Source: a virus
Strand: one strand, 5' to 3'
DNA length: 23,870 bases
IMG/VR virus record: IMGVR_UViG_3300007229_000086
Coordinates: 1-23,870 of that record
The position numbers were made by a program, and so were the translations under genes. The notes under the pieces were generated by a model. It did no database searches and was not told where the DNA came from. It saw nothing but the letters and a program-made list of their open reading frames with translations. The first letter of the stretch is position 1. Every line of letters begins with the position of its first letter. Shown in pieces: positions 8,455-15,637 of the stretch.

Positions 8455-9018
8455 ATGAAAACCTACACCGTAAAGAAAGGGCAATCTAATTTTCGCCCGT
8501 ACGAACCCATCTGGCCGGTTTTCCGGGCCAAAGGTTTTAAGGTAGAATTTGAAGTTGTACCTGGCGGCTGGTCGTCGCCCGCCGATTGGACCGTCGACGG
8601 CGTCCTGGACGCTGACCGGGGCGACTATCAAAAGTTAGCCGGTCTGACTAACTTCTTTTCGGGTAACGGTAGCAATACGGCGTTTACCGGCTTTTTCCCA
8701 GGCGACGAGCCCGAAACGTGGGTCGTCGGCGCTTACGTGAACTACCCAGGCAGCGCGTTTAAGTTTGACCAAAAAAACACTACCGTCGTACGGTCCGGCG
8801 ATACCGGCGCGATCGTTTGCGACTTTAGCGGAGGCAAAGCGCGGTATAAACTTATCGCCGGGTCGACTGTTAAAGAGACATCTTTCGACTTTAAAAAGTC
8901 GCGGATTATGCGCCAGGCGGGTACCTTTGCGGGAGGGTCAAACAACAGCCCAGGCCCGTACGGCGGCGTCGCGATTAAAGACATGGCGGTCCGCATCGGC
9001 TTTAAGGTTACGCGCTAA
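8455..9018 (+). CDS. Unrecognised beta-rich protein
   Basis: A 187-aa protein with no family I can name. It starts MKTYTVKKGQSNF and is rich in Gly, Phe, Asp and Trp, with repeated short strands (FKVEFEVVPGGW, ETWVVGAYVNYPG, DTGAIVCDFSGGKARYKLIAG). This fits a compact all-beta fold such as a receptor-binding or fibre-tip domain. It starts six bases after the exported protein gene and ends just before the promoter-like site at 9055, so it closes the fibre cluster. It has no signal peptide. Function is inferred only from position and composition. Confidence 0.6.
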   Translation: MKTYTVKKGQSNFRPYEPIWPVFRAKGFKVEFEVVPGGWSSPADWTVDGVLDADRGDYQKLAGLTNFFSGNGSNTAFTGFFPGDEPETWVVGAYVNYPGSAFKFDQKNTTVVRSGDTGAIVCDFSGGKARYKLIAGSTVKETSFDFKKSRIMRQAGTFAGGSNNSPGPYGGVAIKDMAVRIGFKVTR

Positions 9019-9054
9019 CCGCCAACACGTACAAGGCCACAAAGTTAAATTTAT

Positions 9055-9062
9055 TATATTTG
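9055..9062 (+). promoter_or_regulatory. Promoter -7 element, TATATTTG
   Basis: TATATTTG matches the Bacteroidota -7 consensus TAnnTTTG and lies in the 61-base gap before the ATG at 9080, about 17 bases upstream of it. No good -33 TTTG is visible, so the promoter may be weak or need an activator. It would allow the coiled-coil membrane protein to be expressed apart from the fibre genes. Confidence 0.45.
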
Positions 9063-9079
9063 TGGCAAAAAATAACCCC

Positions 9080-9460
9080 ATGGAAAACATACGCGACTTA
9101 ATCGCGATTTATGCGGAGTACCAGGCGGAATTTAATATTTTGGCGGGCGCCGTGGCCGTCGCCGTTTTGGCGGGCACGCTAATAGTTTACCGCATCCGCG
9201 GGAGTCATTTACGGCGCGCCCTCGACGAGTGGAACAAGCTATTTGACGACCTTAACACGCGCGTTATGGATTTGTCGCGCGCGTTGATGGAAGTTCGCCA
9301 AGATTTAATATCCGCGCGCGACGAAGCGCAGCGGGCGAAGTTGGATAACGCCCTGCTTACGGAAGAGGTAGCGCGCTTACGGGCCCGCGTGGCGGAATTG
9401 GAGCGGAGAGAAAAGGAACTGGAGGCGGCGTTGAGCGCCGCAAAAGAGGCTATAAAATAA
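9080..9460 (+). CDS. One-TM coiled-coil protein, spanin-like
   Basis: A 126-aa protein. The start at 9080 is preferred over an in-frame open stretch reaching back into the previous gene because it follows the promoter-like site and gives a sensible membrane topology. Residues about 20-38 form one hydrophobic transmembrane helix (ILAGAVAVAVLAGTLIVY), followed by basic residues (RIRGSHLRR). Residues about 45-125 are a long heptad-rich coiled coil (LTEEVARLRARVAELERREK). This architecture is like inner-membrane spanins of the Rz type, which link the two membranes during lysis of Gram-negative hosts, but topology (C-terminus out or in) cannot be read from the sequence. It could also be a membrane anchor for the next protein. 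No partner outer-membrane spanin was recognised beside it. Confidence 0.55.
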   Translation: MENIRDLIAIYAEYQAEFNILAGAVAVAVLAGTLIVYRIRGSHLRRALDEWNKLFDDLNTRVMDLSRALMEVRQDLISARDEAQRAKLDNALLTEEVARLRARVAELERREKELEAALSAAKEAIK

Positions 9461-9467
9461 CACTATA

Positions 9468-10055
9468 ATGGTCGACGGAAACGTTTTGACGGAATTAGAG
9501 CGTACCAAACAAAAATTATCCGACCTAATAGGCGCGGTAGATGGAGTATTGGGCAAACATAACCAAGCAATTTTTTTCACCAAAATAACCTATCCAGATA
9601 TGGACATTAAAGCTAGCAAAGGCGCGACCGTACCGGTGGGCGCTTCGGACGCGCTACCGGTCAACGCCCTGGGCGTCACGTCGTTGAAGCGCGTCATTAC
9701 CTACGTGGGCGCGCAAATCAAAGGCGCGTTCCTGATCGACAGCGACGGCGACGGCAAAAACAGTACGGCGGAATATTTGGCCTATGCGTTTTCCCTTATC
9801 CCGACAATTCCCGGAATTATCCCCGCGCTGCAAAACAGCCAGGCGGAATTTCGCGACCTGACGAACGAAGAGATAACCGAACTTGTCGACCACGTTTTAC
9901 GTACCGACTTTTTGCCCGACGATCGCGACCGGGCGGAGCACTACGTTAAGGCGTTGTTTTACACGCTCAACGTTAGCCGGCTGTTTATCAAATTCAGCGT
10001 GGATTTTTTCGCCGGTAAGGACGTCGTTTTCAACCCTACCGAAGGTTTGATCTAA
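9468..10055 (+). CDS. Unrecognised protein with canonical EF-hand loop
   Basis: A 195-aa protein that I do not recognise. Residues 91-102 read DSDGDGKNSTAE, a complete 12-residue EF-hand/dockerin-type calcium loop with acidic residues at positions 1, 3 and 5, Gly at 6 and Glu at 12. It is followed by a helix (YLAYAFSLIPTIPGIIPAL). The first 35 residues form a helix with an ERTKQKLSDLIGAVDG pattern. The C-terminal half is helical and acidic (TNEEITELVDHVLRTDF). It starts eight bases after the coiled-coil gene and ends just before a strong terminator, so the two are probably one unit. A calcium-dependent structural or lytic-control role is possible but unproven. Confidence 0.6.
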   Translation: MVDGNVLTELERTKQKLSDLIGAVDGVLGKHNQAIFFTKITYPDMDIKASKGATVPVGASDALPVNALGVTSLKRVITYVGAQIKGAFLIDSDGDGKNSTAEYLAYAFSLIPTIPGIIPALQNSQAEFRDLTNEEITELVDHVLRTDFLPDDRDRAEHYVKALFYTLNVSRLFIKFSVDFFAGKDVVFNPTEGLI

Positions 10056-10080
10056 CCGGGCTAAGCCTTTAAGCGATTGT

Positions 10081-10128
10081 AAAAAGTAGCGCCGATAGAA
10101 TTAAAACGCTACCGGCGCTACTTTTTTA
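10081..10128. terminator. Intrinsic terminator before the tail sheath gene
   Basis: GTAGCGCCG at 10086-10094 is the exact reverse complement of CGGCGCTAC at 10113-10121. Six T follow on the + strand and five A precede the stem, so it could work in both directions. The loop is 18 bases. It separates the fibre/EF-hand block from the tail operon. Confidence 0.85.
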
Positions 10129-10129
10129 T

Positions 10130-10137
10130 TATCTTAG
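10130..10137 (+). promoter_or_regulatory. Weak promoter-like site before tail sheath
   Basis: TATCTTAG differs at one place from the TAnnTTTG consensus and lies just after the terminator and 49 bases before the sheath ATG. A small hairpin, AGTCG-AAA-CGACT at 10153-10165, follows in the expected leader. A promoter is required here if the terminator is efficient, but the match itself is modest. Confidence 0.3.
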
Positions 10138-10185
10138 CGCCTGAAAGCAACAAGTCGAAACGACTAATAACAAAAATATAAAGAT

Positions 10186-11589
10186 ATGGCATTTTTGCAC
10201 GGGGCCGAAGTTATCGAGACGAGCCAAGGCGTCCGCCCCATTAACGAGGCGCGCAGCGCGGTTATTGGCTTGGTGGGTACCGCGCCGAAAGGCCCGACTA
10301 ACGCCCTAACGGTTATATCAACGCCACGCCAGGCCGTCGAAACTTTCGGCGAACAGGTGCCCGGCTTTACGATTCCCGCCGCCCTTGACAGCATTTTTGC
10401 GCAGGGAGGCGCGCGGGTTATTGTGGTTAACGTTTTCGACGTTGCCGACCACACCACCGCGGTAGCGGACGAAAGCCAAACCACGGCCGCCGGAAAGATC
10501 ACCCTGGACTTCGCGCCGGTGGGTAACATCGTAGTAACTAACAGCGCAGGCACTACGACGTACGACGCAGGAACCCACTACGAGGTTAACGCCTTCGGCG
10601 TCGTTCGCATTCTGGACACTACGACAATCCCCAACGGCACGGAATTGCTGGCCGATTACGTTTACCTCGACGGTACGGCGATCACCGGCACCGTTGTAAA
10701 CGGCTCCGCTACTTTGCCGCGCACGGGCATTGAATTGCTCGACGAAGCGGCCAGCACCTTTGGATATACGCCGCGCATCCTTATTAGCCCCCTTTACAAC
10801 GAAGTGGCCGCCGTTGCTACCAAATTGGCCGCTAAGGCGGAAAGCTACCGGGGCGTAACTATCCTGGACGCGCCCGTCGCTACGACGATTAGCGCAGCGA
10901 TCGCAAGCCGGGGCGGAGCGTCTACCGTCTTACCTTACCAGGTAAGCGATAAGCGGGTTATACTGACCTATCCGTACGTTAAGGCCGTCGATCAACTCGG
11001 CGCCACGGTTAACCGCCCTTATTCGCCTTACTTGGCTGGAGTTATGGCAGTTACCGACAATACCGAAGGGTACTGGAACAGTCCGAGCAACCGACAGATC
11101 AAAGGCACCCTGGGTCCCGTGGTCATGCTGACCGCCGGAATTAGCGACCTCAACAGCGACGTTAACCAGTTGAACGAACAAGGCATCGTAACCGTTTTTA
11201 ACGCGTTCGGTACGGGCTTCCGCACGTGGGGCAACCGCTCCAGCGCGTGGCCGATCGAAACGACAGCCGACAATTTTATCGCAGTCCAACGCGTTAAGGA
11301 TATTCTTAACGAAAGCGTCGAGGCCGCTATGCTGCCCTTTATCGACCGGCCGATTAACCAGGCGCTTATCGACGCTATCCGCGAAACGGTTAACGCGTTT
11401 ATCCGTTCGCTTGTCGGCCGTGGCGCCCTCGTTGACGGCGTTTGCACGTACAACCCGGCGGACAATTCGCCCAGCGAAATTGCAGCGGGTCGCCTTGTTT
11501 TCGACATTAATTTTATGCCTCCGACACCTGCGGAGCGCATCACATTTAAAAGCTACTTAGACCAGTCGCTTTTAGCAAATATCGCGTAA
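10186..11589 (+). CDS. FI: Contractile tail sheath protein, P2 FI type
   Basis: A 467-aa protein with the clear features of myovirus sheaths: an N-terminal GAEVIETSQGVRPINEARSA, a VIGLVGTAPKGPTNALTVIS segment, then PRQAVETFGE and the C-terminal half with VMLTAGISDLNSDVNQLNEQ, an LNESVEAAMLPFIDRPINQ helix and the GRLVFDINFMPPTPAERITF end. The sheath polymerises around the tube and contracts to drive DNA delivery. It follows a terminator and a promoter-like site, so it probably starts the tail transcription unit. Its TAA overlaps the tube gene start by one base (TAATG), as expected for two proteins needed in similar amounts. An inserted beta domain about residues 95-185 (GNIVVTNSAGTTTYDAGTHY) is variable between sheaths. 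Confidence 0.93.
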   Translation: MAFLHGAEVIETSQGVRPINEARSAVIGLVGTAPKGPTNALTVISTPRQAVETFGEQVPGFTIPAALDSIFAQGGARVIVVNVFDVADHTTAVADESQTTAAGKITLDFAPVGNIVVTNSAGTTTYDAGTHYEVNAFGVVRILDTTTIPNGTELLADYVYLDGTAITGTVVNGSATLPRTGIELLDEAASTFGYTPRILISPLYNEVAAVATKLAAKAESYRGVTILDAPVATTISAAIASRGGASTVLPYQVSDKRVILTYPYVKAVDQLGATVNRPYSPYLAGVMAVTDNTEGYWNSPSNRQIKGTLGPVVMLTAGISDLNSDVNQLNEQGIVTVFNAFGTGFRTWGNRSSAWPIETTADNFIAVQRVKDILNESVEAAMLPFIDRPINQALIDAIRETVNAFIRSLVGRGALVDGVCTYNPADNSPSEIAAGRLVFDINFMPPTPAERITFKSYLDQSLLANIA

Positions 11590-12107
11590 TGGCATCGACA
11601 ATAAACAAAGTAAATAACGCGAACGTATACCTGGACGGCGGAACGCTGTTAGGAAAGGTTATGGAATTTACCTTACCGGACCTGACCAGCAAAACGTCTG
11701 AAAGTATGCCTTTGGGGCAAATCGGAACGTCGGAGCACTTCGCCGGGTTTGAAAAATTGGAAGGTACGCTTAAGTGGGCGTCCCTTTACAAAGAGGTTTA
11801 CCTCCTTACCGCCAACCCGCTAAGCACCCACCAGGTACAACTGCGCGGAAACGTCGACGTTTACGACGCGACGGGTTTAGTGGAGCAAGTGCCCGCCGTG
11901 TGTTACCTTACGTGCACGTTTAAGAAAGTGCCTTTCGGTACTTTCAAGGCCCACGAAAACGTAGAACTGGAAAGCGAAATTTCCATTACTTCGGTAAAAT
12001 TGGAGTACGACGGCGAATCGCTGGTTGAGTACGACGCGATCGCCAACATCTACAAGGTGGGCGGCGTTGACGTGTTAGCCACGTACCGCGCTAACCTCGG
12101 AATTTAA
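11589..12107 (+). CDS. FII: Major tail tube protein, P2 FII type
   Basis: A 172-aa protein directly coupled to the sheath gene. It shows the FII pattern: NKVNNANVYLDGGTLLGKVM, then FTLPDLTSKTSESMPLGQIG, a central LEGTLKWASLYKEV and a C-terminal SITSVKLEYDGESLVEYDAI. Hexameric rings of this protein stack to form the channel for DNA. Length is close to the family norm. The gene is followed by a perfect 8-bp GC-rich stem-loop without a T tract, which may stabilise the 3' end of the abundant sheath-tube message. Confidence 0.92.
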   Translation: MASTINKVNNANVYLDGGTLLGKVMEFTLPDLTSKTSESMPLGQIGTSEHFAGFEKLEGTLKWASLYKEVYLLTANPLSTHQVQLRGNVDVYDATGLVEQVPAVCYLTCTFKKVPFGTFKAHENVELESEISITSVKLEYDGESLVEYDAIANIYKVGGVDVLATYRANLGI

Positions 12108-12113
12108 ACAACG

Positions 12114-12135
12114 GGGCGGCGTTACGGCGCCGCCC
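12114..12135 (+). other. GC-rich stem-loop after the tail tube gene
   Basis: GGGCGGCG at 12114-12121 pairs perfectly with CGCCGCCC at 12128-12135 around a six-base loop. The bases that follow are not T-rich, so it is not a standard intrinsic terminator. It resembles the stem-loop after the capsid gene in position and form. A role in mRNA stability or partial attenuation is inferred. Confidence 0.55.
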
Positions 12136-12161
12136 TACCATATCACCCTAAAAATTAGATT

Positions 12162-12458
12162 ATGCAAGACACAACAAACGGGCCTATCGCCCCGAAGGCC
12201 GAAAACATGGCCGTCGAATTTGACCTAACCGTCGGTAAAGAAACTTTTGCCGTCGGCATTATTGAGGCCAAAGGAAAGCACGTGACCCGCGCCCAGCAGA
12301 TTATGGGAGGCGAAGAAACGCGATACTATCCCGCCCTCATGCACGTGGTTTGTCGCATCGGCGGCAAGGTTATGCCGATGGAATATTACGAAGAAATGCC
12401 AATGCACGCCTTTAGCGCGCTAATGGTCCGGCTGAACACTGAGGGGTTTACCGGATAG
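12162..12458 (+). CDS. E: Tail assembly chaperone, P2 gpE type
   Basis: A 98-aa protein in the position of P2 gpE between tube and tape measure. After a disordered start it has FDLTVGKETFAVGIIEAKGK, then HVTRAQQIMGGEE and a C-terminal MHAFSALMVRLNTEG helix, matching small E-type chaperones that coat the tape measure protein before the tube forms. An ATG at 12162 follows an A+T-rich leader. Near its end a -1 frame continues as E' (see separate entry), as in P2 and in lambda G/GT. Confidence 0.85.
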   Translation: MQDTTNGPIAPKAENMAVEFDLTVGKETFAVGIIEAKGKHVTRAQQIMGGEETRYYPALMHVVCRIGGKVMPMEYYEEMPMHAFSALMVRLNTEGFTG

Positions 12459-12598
12459 GGGAACCGGAAATAGTATTTTTGGCCCACTTTTGCGGGTTCA
12501 GCTATACCGAGATGATGGAAACGATACCAGCACGAACCCTTTACCGGTTACACGCCGAAGCCGTCAAACAATACAATAGAATAAACGCGGCGCCGTAA
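12443..12598 (+). CDS. E': E' extension in the -1 frame (frameshift product of E)
   Basis: A 51-codon open frame lies in the -1 phase relative to E. It has no plausible early start: the upstream stop in that frame is TGA at 12440-12442 and the first ATG is at about 12512. Its translation includes EPEIVFLAHFCGFSY, then TEMMETIPARTLYRLHAEAV and ends in a polar helix, typical of the T-part of tail chaperones that binds the tape measure. A ribosome must therefore shift -1 between 12443 and 12458. The in-frame codons there are GAG GGG TTT ACC GGA TAG; slippage on G-GGG-TTT is the best candidate, though not an ideal heptamer. The full E-E' product would be about 149 aa, close to P2 E+E'. Coding by homology pattern is convincing; the slip site is inferred. 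Confidence 0.75.
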   Translation, partial: GVYRIGEPEIVFLAHFCGFSYTEMMETIPARTLYRLHAEAVKQYNRINAAP

Positions 12599-12640
12599 GG
12601 GCCGCGAAAATATCGCATAATCGAGAGATTACAATTTGTA

Positions 12641-12672
12641 CCCCGCGCCGGTAAAAGGTGGCGGGGTTTTTT
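12641..12672 (+). terminator. Intrinsic terminator before the tape measure gene
   Basis: CCCCGC at 12641-12646 pairs with GCGGGG at 12661-12666, with two more C-G pairs inside across a small internal loop. Six T follow at 12667-12672. It ends the sheath-tube-E/E' unit, whose products are needed in larger amounts than the tape measure and baseplate. Confidence 0.75.
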
Positions 12673-12687
12673 ATGGCCGGAATTTCG

Positions 12688-12695
12688 TAAATTTG
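12688..12695 (+). promoter_or_regulatory. Promoter -7 element, TAAATTTG, next to tape measure start
   Basis: TAAATTTG is a full match to TAnnTTTG and lies only four bases before the ATG at 12700. With the usual few bases between the -7 element and the transcription start, the mRNA would begin at or beside the start codon, so it would be leaderless or nearly so. No clear -33 TTTG is seen at the usual spacing. It directly follows the terminator, which supports a new transcription unit. Confidence 0.45.
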
Positions 12696-12699
12696 TCCT

Positions 12700-14565
12700 A
12701 TGAGGAAAGTATTACAGGCGTCGATAATCTTATCGGCCGTCGACAAAGCGTCGAAGGTTGTAAACGGTATGGCGACCAACGCCACGCGGCGCCTCGACAC
12801 GCTCCAGCGCGCGTCGTCGCGCGTGGCGGCAAAGTCCGGCCAATTCGCGCGCCAGGCCGCCGTACCTGCGGCGGTAATGGGGGCGGCGTTGGTCTACCCT
12901 ATAAAGAAAGCGATCGACTTTGAGCAGGCAATAGCCAACGTCGGCGCCGTTAGCCGCGCATCTTCCGACGAACTTAAAGCGATGGCAGCGCAGGCGCGTA
13001 AGATGGGGGCGGCGACGCAATACACTGCCGTCGAAAGCGCCGACGCGATGGGGTTTTTAGCGATGGCGGGCTTTAACGCTAAGCAGGCAATCGACGCGCT
13101 ACCGGGCACGCTCAACCTGGCGGCGGCGGGCAATACGGACCTGGCCCGCACGGCCGATATTGCGAGTAATATTCTTACCGGGTTCGGATTGGAGGCGCGC
13201 GATATGGGGCGCGCCGGTGACGTGCTTACGAATACGTTTACATCGTCTAACGTCACCCTGGAAATGTTAGGCCAAACCATGAAATACGCCGCGCCTATCG
13301 CCACGGCTTTAGGGGTCGACCTTAGCACGGTGGCCGGTATGGCTGGCAAGCTTGGCGACGCGGGCATTCAGGCCGATATGGCAGGAACGGCGCTAAGGTC
13401 GTCTTTGCTCCGCCTATCTTCGCCGCTTGCGAAGGGACGGAAAAGTTTAAACGAGATAGGGGTGTCGACCCTGGACGCCGCCGGAAACCTTCGGCCGATG
13501 CCTACAATTTTGGCGGAGATTGGCACGGCGGTTAAAAATTTACCGACCGGCAAACAGGCCGAAGTATTGAAAAACATCTTCGGCACGGAGGCCGCCAGCG
13601 CGGGCGCGGTACTGACTACACAAGCCCGGACCGGTGCCCTCCAGACCTATATCTCAACCCTGGGCAAAAGCGGGAGCGCCGAAGCCACGGCCGCCGCGCG
13701 CATGAACACGACCCAGGGCACGCTACTGAAATTAAAGTCGGCTACCGACGATCTGGCTATTTCGGTCGGGTCGCTGCTTTTGCCGGGCGTTACGGAATTA
13801 GCCACTAAGGCGGCGCTTATCGCTAACCGCATGGCCGCCTGGTCCGAAGCAAACCCCGCACTTAGCGCCGGTATTGCAAAATTCGCCATAGGACTAACCG
13901 CCGTTTTAGGCGTCGCGTCCGCCGTCGGTTTTGTGATTAGCGGAATATCTACGACCGTGGGCGTGCTTGCGCCTATCCTTTCCGCCGTCATTACCGGCGT
14001 CGGCGCGGCCGTTGCGGCCGTGGGCGCGGTGCCGATCGCAATAGGGGCCGCCATTGTCGGCGCGGCGCTCCTGATTTACAAGTATTGGGACAATATAAAA
14101 AGTTTCTTTGTCGGCGCATGGGATTTTATGAAGGCGGCGGGCGCGAAGATTCCCGAAATGCTGGCCGCCGGTATCCGCGCGTCGATAATGCTGCCTTTTA
14201 ACGCGGGCAAAGCCGTCGTGCAAAAGGTCCGCGACCTGCTACCGTTTAGCCCGGCGAAGGTCGGGCCGCTGAAAGACCTCCACAAAATTAAGCTGGTCGA
14301 AACGATCGCCGCGACGATCAAACCCGCGCCGATGGTCGACGCGATGGCGGGCGCGGTGGGCACCTTCGCGAACAGCAGCCCGACGCCAAGCGCCGGCGCG
14401 GGCGGCCGTGGCGGCACCGTGAATTATAGCCCGGTTTTGAATTTCACCGGCGCGGTAACTGAGCAAACAAAAGCCGACTTTGCCGCGCAACTGCGCGCGC
14501 ATAAGAACGACATCGAGCGCATATTGCGCGATATTGCCACGAACCAATTAAGAACTTCCTACTAA
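12700..14565 (+). CDS. T: Tail tape measure protein
   Basis: A 621-aa protein that sets tail length and is ejected with the DNA. It carries the TIGR01760-type core: VYPIKKAIDFEQAIANVGAV, SSDELKAMAAQARKMGAATQ, then TAVESADAMGFLAMAGF and VTLEMLGQTMKYAAPIATAL. Residues about 393-462 are strongly hydrophobic and Gly/Ala-rich with several possible membrane-spanning helices, as in other tape measures that penetrate the inner membrane. The C-terminus has VRDLLPFSPAKVGPLKDLHK, a motif common in these proteins. At 621 aa it is short to medium, which predicts a correspondingly short tail. Its TAA overlaps the next start (TAATG). Confidence 0.93.
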   Translation: MRKVLQASIILSAVDKASKVVNGMATNATRRLDTLQRASSRVAAKSGQFARQAAVPAAVMGAALVYPIKKAIDFEQAIANVGAVSRASSDELKAMAAQARKMGAATQYTAVESADAMGFLAMAGFNAKQAIDALPGTLNLAAAGNTDLARTADIASNILTGFGLEARDMGRAGDVLTNTFTSSNVTLEMLGQTMKYAAPIATALGVDLSTVAGMAGKLGDAGIQADMAGTALRSSLLRLSSPLAKGRKSLNEIGVSTLDAAGNLRPMPTILAEIGTAVKNLPTGKQAEVLKNIFGTEAASAGAVLTTQARTGALQTYISTLGKSGSAEATAAARMNTTQGTLLKLKSATDDLAISVGSLLLPGVTELATKAALIANRMAAWSEANPALSAGIAKFAIGLTAVLGVASAVGFVISGISTTVGVLAPILSAVITGVGAAVAAVGAVPIAIGAAIVGAALLIYKYWDNIKSFFVGAWDFMKAAGAKIPEMLAAGIRASIMLPFNAGKAVVQKVRDLLPFSPAKVGPLKDLHKIKLVETIAATIKPAPMVDAMAGAVGTFANSSPTPSAGAGGRGGTVNYSPVLNFTGAVTEQTKADFAAQLRAHKNDIERILRDIATNQLRTSY

Positions 14566-15419
14566 TGCCATACACCCTCGGAAATATACGATTTACCGGT
14601 CAGTACGGGCCGAAGGCGCTAACGAGCCAACACGCCGCCCGGTACGCCAATACGGCGCTGGTGGGAGGCGGTACCGTATTGCAAAAGACCGGCGACGAGC
14701 CGGTAACCTTGGATTTTGAAGCCTATTTGCATTTTAGTTTTATCAACGTCGCGGCCGCGGTCCTTGCGTTTGAAACCGCCAAGGCAAGCGGCGCGGCGTT
14801 GCCGCTAAGCGACGACGAAGGTGGGCAATACGGCGACTACGTTATAACGTCTTACAGCGTCACCAGATCGCAGGCCAACCCGACCGGCGAAACGGTAGCC
14901 GCTACCGTGGCCGTGTCGTTGTTGCAATACGTCGACCCGGACCCCGCCGGAACGGCGTTAAGGGCTTCGGCGTCCAACGCCCTGGCGCTATCCGCTAACA
15001 ACCCCATCCCCGCCGTGGTGGCCGCGCTACCGCTTACCGACCAGGGCCAGGTAGTGTCTACCACCTTGTCGGCAAACAGCGGAGTGACGGCCGCCGCCGT
15101 ATTGGTCGACCAGGCCGCGATACCGGGCGCGGATAGCGTTTCTATCCTTAGCCGCGCCAGCGCCCTATATAGCGACGCGCGCCGCGCGATCGAAGCCACG
15201 GCCGCCAAGCTTACGGAAGCGCAAACCCTGGCGGGCCGCGTGCCCGGTATGCTGGAGGCCGCGCAGGCCGCCGCCCTTGTTTTCAGCAGCGCCGCCGAAG
15301 CGGCCGCCGCCGGGGACATCACTAACGCGAAGGCGCAAAGCGTTAACGCCGTCGCAAGTATTGCAGGCGTGGCCGCGATCGGCCGCCCGCTATTCGTTGA
15401 CCAAATACTCCGCCGATAA
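14565..15419 (+). CDS. U: Tail completion protein, P2 gpU type, with long C-terminal extension
   Basis: A 284-aa protein. Residues 1-125 match the gpU pattern: YTLGNIRFTGQYGPKALTSQ, a RYANTALVGGG segment, TLDFEAYLHFSF and a YGDYVITSYSVTRSQANPTG strand pair. gpU-like proteins cap or complete the tail. The remaining 160 residues are an Ala-rich helical region (ALYSDARRAIEATAAKLTEA) not present in P2 gpU, which is about half this length; Mu-type gpN proteins also carry a C-terminal part after a similar N-terminal domain, so this is an alternative name. Starts and ends are coupled to neighbours by TAATG overlaps. Confidence 0.78.
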   Translation: MPYTLGNIRFTGQYGPKALTSQHAARYANTALVGGGTVLQKTGDEPVTLDFEAYLHFSFINVAAAVLAFETAKASGAALPLSDDEGGQYGDYVITSYSVTRSQANPTGETVAATVAVSLLQYVDPDPAGTALRASASNALALSANNPIPAVVAALPLTDQGQVVSTTLSANSGVTAAAVLVDQAAIPGADSVSILSRASALYSDARRAIEATAAKLTEAQTLAGRVPGMLEAAQAAALVFSSAAEAAAAGDITNAKAQSVNAVASIAGVAAIGRPLFVDQILRR

Positions 15420-15637
15420 TGGATTACATTAAGTACACAACCGAACAGGGCGAACGCTTCGACCAGATCGCGCAAAAACTATTCGGCGAACCCGGACGGT
15501 GGAAGGACGTAATTAACGCGAACCCCACATTGGCGCTGGTTAAAAACTTCGATGCGGGCGTCGTTATCCGGGTGCCTATTTTGCAAACCGCGACGCCTAC
15601 CGGCGTGGCCGCAAACTTACCGCCGTGGAAACGATAA
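15419..15637 (+). CDS. X: Tail protein X, LysM-like
   Basis: A 72-aa protein of the P2 gpX family. The segment IKYTTEQGERFDQIAQKLFG, then WKDVINANPTL and a FDAGVVIRVPIL end is the usual LysM-like layout. In P2-type tails gpX lies between U and D and joins the tube end to the hub, possibly contacting peptidoglycan. It starts in a TAATG overlap with U and ends overlapping the D start by 13 bases. Confidence 0.88.
   Translation: MDYIKYTTEQGERFDQIAQKLFGEPGRWKDVINANPTLALVKNFDAGVVIRVPILQTATPTGVAANLPPWKR

Noticed and set aside
8765-9079. Longer N-terminus for the coiled-coil protein reaching into the previous gene
   Set aside because: The extra 105 residues are basic, Ser/Arg-rich and overlap the preceding gene by about 250 bases; the ATG at 9080 follows a promoter-like site and gives a normal membrane protein.
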